Of a stretch of 52,028 bases of DNA, positions 15,667-22,213 are shown one piece after another (within the stretch, counting starts at the first letter, position 1; each line of letters opens with the position of its first letter). The notes under the pieces were generated by a model. The model did no database searches and was not told the origin of the DNA. It saw only the letters and a list, made by a program, of their open reading frames with translations. Both the position numbers and the translations under genes were made by a program. Origin of the DNA: Candidatus Methylopumilus sp. (GTDB taxonomy: Bacteria > Pseudomonadota > Gammaproteobacteria > Burkholderiales > Burkholderiaceae_B); NCBI GenBank assembly GCA_021738045.1, contig JAIPCU010000004.1, forward strand, positions 1-52,028, written 5' to 3'.

Positions 15667-17304
15667 TTAATGTTTCGCATGAATGGGTTGGCCGTTTTCC
15701 AAGTAGATGACCTGATCCGCTAACTCGTAGTACTGATCATCATGTGTAATCGCGATCACAGTCTTGCCGAGCGCGCGCAACTTCGGAATAATTTGCTGAT
15801 AAAACTCTTGTCTAAACTCTGGATCTTGGTCGGCAGCCCACTCATCCAGAACAATAATTTTTTTCTTCTCTAACAGGGCCACAAGAAGTGCCAACCGCTT
15901 TCGCTGCCCAGTCGAAAAATTCAAATCCGAAAAAACACCATCAGACACAGAAACTTTGTTTTGCATCTGAAACAAAGCAAGCAAGTCGTCAAGCTCTCGA
16001 TCGTCGATCGCACCCACGCCGTACAACTTCTTAAACAGAAAAAAGTCGCTAAATACCACAGCAAACAAGTCTCGATACGCGGCATTCACTGGCTCTGCGA
16101 CAGGCTCGCCATTGATGAGCAGCCGACCCGATTGAGCTTGATACAACCCAAGCATCACGCGCATCAAAGTCGTTTTACCCGAGCCGTTATTACCCCGAAT
16201 GAAATAGACCTTCCCCGCCTCAAACTCATAGCTGATCGGCCCTAACTTGAACGGAAGCTTCCCCCCATCGTTGCTGTGAACGTACGAAATGTCTTCTAAC
16301 GTCAGTGTTCGAACCTCAGGATATGTGGTGATCCCGGGCGCCTCTCGTGCGCTCGTTTCAACTGACAGTTTTTCACCGAGTTCGCGTAAATTTCTTGCCG
16401 CCACGTTTGCAATAGAGAGGTTCGGTATGTTGACAATCGTTGCAGACACTGAGCTCGCTAAAAATAAGGCGGTGGTCGATGCCACCATCACGTGCGTAGA
16501 AAAGTCGGAGGAAAACAGCGGCACAATAAAAATCATTAGACCAACCACGACATACATCAACATCTGTAAATACGTGAAAAATAGCGTAATGTTTTGAATC
16601 AATTCTGTTTTTTCTGCGTTGACCGCTTTGGCATCAGCAATCATCTCGCGCGTCAAATCAAGCGCACGCCGCGAATTCATTTTGATTTCTTTGTAGCCGC
16701 TTAAAAACGATCCATAGAGTGCGTTGACTTCGGCCTCTTTGACCGATACCGACCTCATCGAATCGGTTAGCTTGACGAGCTCGAGGCACCCGACAACAAA
16801 CACCGCCACGGCCGCACACAAAATGATCAAACAGGCCGTCATCGAGACAGTGGCCATATAAATCGTCAAGAAAAACACGGTTGAAAAAGATTGAAACACG
16901 GCCAACAATGAGTTCACCGACTGCGACACCAACTGCGTGTCTCGGCTTAAGACCTCAAGGATATAGTCGCGACCCACCCTGTCGACCCTTAGCAAATTCG
17001 ATCTAAACGCATCACTCATAATGCGAATCTTGAAGCGATAGATAAACTCGTTGGCGTTTTTAATATTCTCTTCGTTAGCCCGTCTGGTGCAGAGTAAAAA
17101 GATTCCTAATAAGATCACATAGCCAAAAAACTCTAGCGTCACTGTTTCATTTTTTGCGACGTCCGCTGCTGCGATATTAATCACACCAATCAATAGCGTG
17201 TTGATAATGCCAACGAGCCCCGACAAAGCGCCCATTTTCCTCAATTGCTGCGGGCTTGAATTCGTCAAGAAATTTACAAGCTCGGTTTTAATAGGATTTT
17301 GCAT
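15667..17304 (-). CDS. Cyclic-peptide export ABC transporter (SyrD/PvdE type)
   Basis: A 545-residue half-transporter with six membrane helices in the first about 300 residues and an ATPase domain after. Walker A is GNNGSGKTT (around residue 370), the signature loop is FSTGQRKRLALL (around 463) and Walker B is KKIIVLDEWAADQDP (around 484). The STGQRKRLALL signature is characteristic of SyrD, PvdE and related exporters of nonribosomal lipopeptides and siderophores. There is no N-terminal C39 peptidase domain, so it cannot itself cleave a Gly-Gly leader. It is the probable exporter of the PKS/NRPS product encoded about 5 kb away on the other strand. Confidence 0.9.
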   Translation of the reverse strand: MQNPIKTELVNFLTNSSPQQLRKMGALSGLVGIINTLLIGVINIAAADVAKNETVTLEFFGYVILLGIFLLCTRRANEENIKNANEFIYRFKIRIMSDAFRSNLLRVDRVGRDYILEVLSRDTQLVSQSVNSLLAVFQSFSTVFFLTIYMATVSMTACLIILCAAVAVFVVGCLELVKLTDSMRSVSVKEAEVNALYGSFLSGYKEIKMNSRRALDLTREMIADAKAVNAEKTELIQNITLFFTYLQMLMYVVVGLMIFIVPLFSSDFSTHVMVASTTALFLASSVSATIVNIPNLSIANVAARNLRELGEKLSVETSAREAPGITTYPEVRTLTLEDISYVHSNDGGKLPFKLGPISYEFEAGKVYFIRGNNGSGKTTLMRVMLGLYQAQSGRLLINGEPVAEPVNAAYRDLFAVVFSDFFLFKKLYGVGAIDDRELDDLLALFQMQNKVSVSDGVFSDLNFSTGQRKRLALLVALLEKKKIIVLDEWAADQDPEFRQEFYQQIIPKLRALGKTVIAITHDDQYYELADQVIYLENGQPIHAKH

Positions 17305-17354
17305 CTTAAGGTTTATGAGTGAAAAGGGTAAAAGTCCGCTCGCGCCGAGCGATC

Positions 17355-18566
17355 TCAGACAGGCGCTGGCTTGGCTTTCGTGTCAAACATCGATTTACGT
17401 TTGTTTATTTGTTCCGCCAGGTACTGATTAATTGTTGCAGGATTAAAATCATGAAGCCTTCCATCGGCCTCAAAATGACTGATAAATGCTAAGCCCAATG
17501 CATAGGTGGTCGCATACGAAATGACAGGCTCTATCGCAAACATAAAGAACGTTCCGACGCCGGGCATGGTGCGCAATATTTGCTTGGCTAACACACTCGC
17601 GATCGTTTGAACTGCAGCACCACCCGTGACACCGGACGCAATTGCAATGGCTGTCTTATGCTCAAAATCGACCTCGTAGTGCTTGCATAACGCGAAGATC
17701 ATCTTGACTTGCACGCCCGAAATCGCTGCCATGTCAACAAACGGCGCGGGGATGACACTCGCCGCGACTGACCATCTGGCCCAACGCGTGACAATTTTCA
17801 CGGCTTCGACACGAGACCGACTCATTTCTTGCTTAATCTCGACTCGAGCGCGGGTCAGTTCAGTTTGAAAAACATCTTCGGCGGTCAAGAACTGAGAATC
17901 GATCACTCCACCTCCTGCATTTGAGTGCCTCTGTGCCGTACCCGGTTGATCTAGCACTTTGACCGGCGTGCAGGGATGCCCGACGAGTTCTTCTTCTCTG
18001 TTGATGACCTGAGACCCAGTCTGGGCAAGCTCGGCTGCCATCAATTGTTCGGCTGTCTGTTCCGCACCCAACTTGCTGGCTGTCTTGCCAGCATCTGTTA
18101 GCCCCGTGTCTTTCGCTGCAACTCGAGTTGAATCGGCTCGCACAGGAGGTACAGAGGGACTAGCGTCTGACTTAATTTTTCGGGCCTCAGGCTTGGTCTT
18201 TGCAGTCGGTGTTGAAACTGGGCTGCTCTCAGCCTGTATAACCTTCTTAGATGTCAGGGGACTCTGGGTTTTTGTCGCCTTTTTAAGCGCAGAGGGTTTC
18301 TCGGTCTTTACCGCTTTCTTAGCCGCAGAGGGACTCTCAGTCTTTGCCGCTTTCTTAGCCACAGAGGGAGTCTCAGTCTTTGCCGCTTTCTTTGGCGCAG
18401 AAGGGGTCTCAGTCTTTGCCTTTTTTGTAGACTCGACATCAACTGGCCTTGCCTTTGACACACGCACAGCTTTCTCGGGAGCTGGACTCTTCGCAACAGG
18501 CTTTACCCTAGTCGAAATTTCGTCTAAGGGGTTCTTTAACATTGTTTTGCGGGATCGTGTAACCAT
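17355..18566 (-). CDS. DUF697 (YcjF-like) membrane protein with lysine-rich N-terminal repeats
   Basis: A 403-residue protein. Residues about 20-140 are rich in Lys, Ala, Ser, Thr and Pro and include six 12-residue units of the type KKAAKTETPSVA (48-118), resembling histone-H1-like tails. A linker follows, then a DUF697-type domain from about residue 235, with hydrophobic segments WSVAASVIPAPFVDMAAISGVQVKMIFALC, SGVTGGAAVQTIAS and TFFMFAIEPVISYATTYALGL. DUF697 proteins are usually inner-membrane proteins linked to GTPases or stress responses. The gene begins six bases after the ParA gene and precedes the exporter, so it is a candidate ParA partner: a basic tail for DNA or phosphoprotein contact, and a membrane domain. 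That role is inference. Confidence 0.75.
   Translation of the reverse strand: MVTRSRKTMLKNPLDEISTRVKPVAKSPAPEKAVRVSKARPVDVESTKKAKTETPSAPKKAAKTETPSVAKKAAKTESPSAAKKAVKTEKPSALKKATKTQSPLTSKKVIQAESSPVSTPTAKTKPEARKIKSDASPSVPPVRADSTRVAAKDTGLTDAGKTASKLGAEQTAEQLMAAELAQTGSQVINREEELVGHPCTPVKVLDQPGTAQRHSNAGGGVIDSQFLTAEDVFQTELTRARVEIKQEMSRSRVEAVKIVTRWARWSVAASVIPAPFVDMAAISGVQVKMIFALCKHYEVDFEHKTAIAIASGVTGGAAVQTIASVLAKQILRTMPGVGTFFMFAIEPVISYATTYALGLAFISHFEADGRLHDFNPATINQYLAEQINKRKSMFDTKAKPAPV
18213..18425 (-). repeat. 36-bp coding repeats (six units of the type KKAAKTETPSVA)
   Basis: Six consecutive 11-12-residue units begin with KK and carry K-T-E/Q-x-P-S. The central four are nearly identical at the DNA level on the minus strand, and the flanking units are diverged. 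The pattern matches H1-like or AlgP-like lysine-rich tails and is likely to vary in copy number between relatives. Confidence 0.8.
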
Positions 18567-18572
18567 TGCTGT

Positions 18573-19337
18573 CTACCTTGCCTGATGTGAAATCACTTCT
18601 CGCGCGAGTTCGCGAAAATCTTGTGCAACGGACGAACTGGGTTGGTACTGCAGTATACTTTTCCTGAATGAAGGAGCCTCTGCTAGGCGAATATTTTCTC
18701 GAATACGAGCCACCAACACTTTCTCGGCAAAGCGATCGATCAAGGCCTCAATAATGTCTTTCGAGTGGCGGGTTCTTTGGTCAACACGACAAGGCAACAA
18801 CCCTAACAGCGACAACTCCGGGTTCAGCACCTCTTTCACATCCTCAAACGTCTGCATCAACTGAGCCACACCCGACAAAGTCATCACGTGCGTGGTGACG
18901 GGTATCAAAACCTGCTGTGCCATACACAACGCATTTAAGGTCATGAGCCCCAAGGTAGGCGGCGTGTCGATCACAATATAATCAAACGCCAAAGCACTCA
19001 GCGAGGCCATTCTCCTTTTTAACCGGGTCTCTACGGCCAACTCACCGGCTAGCGACTTTTCAATACTTGCCAAACTTCTGCTACCGGCTAGCAGACTCAG
19101 CCCTGGTGTGTTCGTGTCTAACAACAAACCAGAGGCGGCAATTTTTGTCGTAAACAACTCAAAAACTCCGGGCGCGTCAGTCTCAGCGCCCAGCCAAGCA
19201 CTGGCATTTGCCTGAGGGTCAAGATCCACCAGCAGAACCTTTTGCTCAAGTTCTGCTAAGGCAGCCGCCAAATTAACTGAGGTCGTTGTTTTGGCGCAAC
19301 CACCCTTCTGGTTAGCAATCGCGATTGTTATCGTCAT
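18573..19337 (-). CDS. ParA/Soj-family ATPase
   Basis: A 254-residue ParA ATPase with a deviant Walker A, KGGCAKTT (residues 11-18), carrying both signature lysines. Walker A' appears as LLVDLDPQANAS and Walker B as FDYIVIDTPPTLG. The rest matches ParA, including ITTHVMTLSGVAQL-type and LPCRVDQRTRHSKDIIEAL segments. It lacks an N-terminal DNA-binding extension, so it is a small ParA of the kind that positions plasmids, chromosomes or protein cargo on the nucleoid. No ParB gene or parS-like array is visible nearby. It overlaps the methyltransferase gene by four bases and is followed by the DUF697 protein and the peptide exporter, suggesting cargo positioning rather than chromosome partition. 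Confidence 0.9.
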   Translation of the reverse strand: MTITIAIANQKGGCAKTTTSVNLAAALAELEQKVLLVDLDPQANASAWLGAETDAPGVFELFTTKIAASGLLLDTNTPGLSLLAGSRSLASIEKSLAGELAVETRLKRRMASLSALAFDYIVIDTPPTLGLMTLNALCMAQQVLIPVTTHVMTLSGVAQLMQTFEDVKEVLNPELSLLGLLPCRVDQRTRHSKDIIEALIDRFAEKVLVARIRENIRLAEAPSFRKSILQYQPSSSVAQDFRELAREVISHQAR

Positions 19338-20038
19338 TGTGACAGCTTCGTAGTTTTTTTAATCTTCAATATTCTAGAATGAAGAAAGTGGTAACCGCCA
19401 TAGGACCGTAAGGAAGACACTTCTTCCCTGACCCAATTGTCTTTGAGGGAACGCATTCGTTCTTGAGTCTCGGCCGCCGTCCAAGTAAAGACAATTTCAA
19501 ACTCAAGGTTCAATTTTTCTATCCGGCTAAAAATATTTTGCGCGCCGACGATATCGCTCAAGGTCATGTACGCAACCCCTGAGTCGCTCAGATAATTTGG
19601 CAGACCATCCAAATACCTTAAGAGCAACTCACTGCCAGCGCCCGACCAACTCTGGGGACGACCATCTCCGACAGTCACCGCACTCGGAAAATGTGGTAGA
19701 TTTGCAACAATCACGTCAAAACGCTGATCTGTCGCAACCCCCACCCACATATCACCTTCCCTGACGCTGATCTTGCAATCAGGAGCCACGTATGAGAGCA
19801 GAGTCGTGCTCGCCATCACTGCCTCCGGATTAATGTCGACGCCGTGCAACTCTTTTGCCCCCAATCGTGCCAGCGCTGCTAAAAATATGCCCGCGCCAAC
19901 GCCGACATCCATGACTCGATCAAGTCGCACACCTACGCAATCTTCCTCAAGGACATGAATCATCGCGGCCGTGTACTCACTCGGCCGAAAGCCGTTGAAG
20001 TAAGGAGCCTCAGAAATTGGTACGTCGGCTTTCGACAT
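19334..20038 (-). CDS. Class I SAM-dependent methyltransferase (HemK/PrmC-like motif)
   Basis: A 234-residue protein with SAM-binding motif I VMDVGVGAGIFLAALARLGA and acidic residue LHGVDINPEAV after strand 2. Motif IV is FDVIVANLPHFP, similar to the N-P-P-Y catalytic motif of N-methyltransferases such as HemK/PrmC or RlmG, here N-L-P-H. It would transfer a methyl group from SAM, perhaps to a protein or base amide nitrogen. The ATGA overlap with the ParA gene suggests coupled expression. It could tailor the natural product or modify one of the membrane proteins. No substrate-binding domain is recognisable, so the target is unknown. Confidence 0.78.
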   Translation of the reverse strand: MSKADVPISEAPYFNGFRPSEYTAAMIHVLEEDCVGVRLDRVMDVGVGAGIFLAALARLGAKELHGVDINPEAVMASTTLLSYVAPDCKISVREGDMWVGVATDQRFDVIVANLPHFPSAVTVGDGRPQSWSGAGSELLLRYLDGLPNYLSDSGVAYMTLSDIVGAQNIFSRIEKLNLEFEIVFTWTAAETQERMRSLKDNWVREEVSSLRSYGGYHFLHSRILKIKKTTKLSQ

Positions 20039-20118
20039 AAAGGTCTATTAAAATATTGGTCGGGACTGATAACCGAGCGCCTGTTGTACATTGCTCAGTC
20101 ACGGTAACGTACCCAGCC

Positions 20119-20913
20119 CTACTTTTGAGGCCTGGTCAAAGATTCGTTAAACACCTCTCGGTAACGTTTCAACAAATTTGTATAAGTGTGGGCTTGGTTC
20201 GCCAACGCGACTTGCTCTGCAAACCGATTCCGCATCTCGTAATTACACTTTGATCTTTTCGAGAACGCGATAAAGGTTTCGGCTCGGGTGGGATAAGTGG
20301 TCAGGTTTTGCACCTTGGTTGACAGATTTCTGCTAAGCAATTGACCGTAGGCTGCGTTCTCATAAGCAAAAATGAAATCGACTTTGCCGTCAATCAATAA
20401 ATCAAACACTGCACTTAAATTTGGCGAACGTTGGAGCTTCAAATCTTTCGCAACAAACTGACCAAACGCGCCGTCCCCGTAGGTCTCGCCTTGAGTGGCC
20501 GCCCCACTTCTATTCAAAAGATCTTCAAATTTTTGAAAGCGAAAAGCCTCACCACGCCTCACCAGCACATACAAAAATTGACTGGCGAAACTAGGCCGCA
20601 CGAAGTCAAGGTAGCGGGCACGCTCTTCAGACCAGCCCGCCGAAAAAATCATGTCAACCTCACCGTTGTAAGTTGCGGTAAGCGCCTCTGCCCAAGACGA
20701 AAACACGCGAACCTCAACCTTCTTGGCCCCGGATTTATAGGCGATGTTTTCAACTAACTCAACGGCCGCACCAATCAGCTTACCTTCGCTCACCCACGAT
20801 GACGGAGCGCCCGCGGGCGGACCCGTCATGACCATCGTCGAGCACCCTTGAGCTTGGGACAGACCACTCGACAAGCATAATATCGCTGCCAAGATCGGCC
20901 ACAGTTTCTTCAT
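20119..20913 (-). CDS. Family-3 periplasmic solute-binding protein
   Basis: A secreted protein of about 264 residues if begun at the ATG at 20913, which gives a clean signal peptide (MKKLWPILAAILCLSSGLSQAQ). An open frame reaches back to 21036 but has no obvious signal before that Met, and no strong ribosome binding site is visible. The family-3 folding pattern is present: AAVELVENIAYKSGAKKVEVRVFSSWAEALTATYNGEVDMIFSAGWSEERARYLDFVRPSF. It resembles amino-acid-binding or sensor-type binding domains. It leads the minus-strand array containing ParA and the peptide exporter. No permease or ATPase gene is adjacent, so it may sense or scavenge rather than import. Confidence 0.82.
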   Translation of the reverse strand: MKKLWPILAAILCLSSGLSQAQGCSTMVMTGPPAGAPSSWVSEGKLIGAAVELVENIAYKSGAKKVEVRVFSSWAEALTATYNGEVDMIFSAGWSEERARYLDFVRPSFASQFLYVLVRRGEAFRFQKFEDLLNRSGAATQGETYGDGAFGQFVAKDLKLQRSPNLSAVFDLLIDGKVDFIFAYENAAYGQLLSRNLSTKVQNLTTYPTRAETFIAFSKRSKCNYEMRNRFAEQVALANQAHTYTNLLKRYREVFNESLTRPQK

Positions 20914-21127
20914 TTTTTTCACGACTTGGATGATGTTAAGTTTAAGCACTGATACAAAAACACTCTTTTGCAGTATAGATTCAAGGCGCGATTCTCCGCG
21001 AACAAAACACCCGCCGATGCTGTCAAAACCTCTCATTTGAGTGACTATGGTCGATGGGTGTAACGGGAAACCGTATACTGACGTTGTTCGCTCTTTTAGA
21101 CGTCCTCCTTTAGTTCTAAACGTTAAT

Positions 21128-22027
21128 ATGAAACGCTTTTTTGCGCCCGTCTTGCAGGCATTGTTCTTGACCGTCTGGTGCCAAGTATCGCTCGGCCAAC
21201 CCGCTCAAAACGCTGCGCCTCCAGGCGCACCAACTCGACAAAATTCTCAAACAACACAAGTCGCCCCCCCCCCAGGGATGGGTGCTGCAGGCCCGAATCA
21301 GGCCGCCGAGGGCCTAAAGCTTTCTGAAGACCCTTTGAAGGAAAAAATCAGTACGATGGCTGTGGTCAAGCCAGATAATTGGCAATGCCTACTATACGCA
21401 ACGTATTTAAACATTTGGCGTCTCGAAGTTGTTATCACTCCGTTATCAACTTATCACTTACAAAACTGCTCGCCAACTGGTATGGATAAGCTGTCCGTTG
21501 CCTCTGCTACGGCGCAGCTTCGAACGGTCGCAAATTTCGACACTATCATCAAGGGTGGGGCACATCAACAGATCATGTCGGTCAACTTGACCCCGCTCTC
21601 TAATGAGTACTATTTGGTGAGCAACCTTAAGTTTTCCCCCATGGGTACGTCTCGAGTGAGCCTCAGAGCACTCTGGAAGCAAACGAAATTATCCGGGGTC
21701 GCGAACTTAACGGGATCCAACTATCGCCCTTTTCCACTTGAAGGCAAGTTCTATTTCATCTGGAATATCGGAACGTTGGCGCACCGCTTAGTCTCACCTA
21801 CTGGTGACAAATATTTAATGTCGAGCTACACGGTCGAAGTCGCACCAAATTTGACGCGTGATAGTTTGGTCGACTTAGCCACACAGCTGGATTTACCCGC
21901 AGGTTGGACATATGAAAGTTATTTTCTAGACAAAACCATTACCGTTCGCGCGGGGCCAAGTAACAACAATACGATCACGACGTTGTTTGACGACCTACAT
22001 AACAACTACGTTTTATACAACGACTAA
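21128..22027 (+). CDS. Secreted protein of unknown function
   Basis: A 299-residue protein when started at the ATG at 21128, which yields a signal peptide (KRFFAPVLQALFLTVWCQVSLG). The open frame extends to 21041 without a better start. The mature front is low in complexity, rich in Pro, Gly, Gln and Ala. The remainder looks like a beta-rich soluble domain (LYATYLNIWRLEVVITPLS, YYLVSNLKFSPMGTSRVSLRALW). I recognise no family. It is transcribed away from the minus-strand array and lies just before the PKS operon with a 186-base gap, so it may be linked to either. It should be exported, and no catalytic motif is seen. Confidence 0.65.
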   Translation: MKRFFAPVLQALFLTVWCQVSLGQPAQNAAPPGAPTRQNSQTTQVAPPPGMGAAGPNQAAEGLKLSEDPLKEKISTMAVVKPDNWQCLLYATYLNIWRLEVVITPLSTYHLQNCSPTGMDKLSVASATAQLRTVANFDTIIKGGAHQQIMSVNLTPLSNEYYLVSNLKFSPMGTSRVSLRALWKQTKLSGVANLTGSNYRPFPLEGKFYFIWNIGTLAHRLVSPTGDKYLMSSYTVEVAPNLTRDSLVDLATQLDLPAGWTYESYFLDKTITVRAGPSNNNTITTLFDDLHNNYVLYND

Positions 22028-22152
22028 GCGAAATCACCACTCGAATCTAGCGCTGAATTGATCGACATCAAGCGGTCAGAAGATATGGCGTAGAGAGTTT
22101 GAAAAAAGCGTAGATCCATACTCACTGCAAGCATGCAATTGACGGCTTTTGT

Positions 22153-22188
22153 GAGGTTAAAACCTAGTGGCGCAGTAAAATAAAACCT
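22153..22188 (+). promoter_or_regulatory. Candidate promoter region of the PKS/NRPS operon with TAAAACCT direct repeats
   Basis: The 186-base gap before the first PKS gene contains a TAAAAT hexamer at 22176-22181. The octamer TAAAACCT occurs twice, at 22158-22165 and 22181-22188, 23 bases apart, roughly two helical turns. The -35 element is weak and no operator is proven. It is offered as the likely location of regulation only. Confidence 0.25.
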
Positions 22189-22213
22189 GTCTTTTTACTT
22201 GGCAACTCTCCCT

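Noticed and set aside
15667-17304. Possibility that the exporter is the peptidase-type transporter that would process the NHLP peptide
   Set aside because: The N-terminus begins directly with membrane helices and has no C39 Cys-His peptidase domain; the STGQRKRLALL signature is that of the SyrD/PvdE type.
18073-18585. A 170-codon plus-strand frame opposite the DUF697 gene
   Set aside because: It is the antisense of the lysine-rich repeats and reads as a Phe/Ala/Val/Ser repeat mirror; no ribosome binding site and no family.
18573-19337. Possibility that ParA marks a plasmid or chromosome partition locus
   Set aside because: No ParB gene, no parS-like palindromes and no replication initiator were seen; its partners are export and membrane genes.
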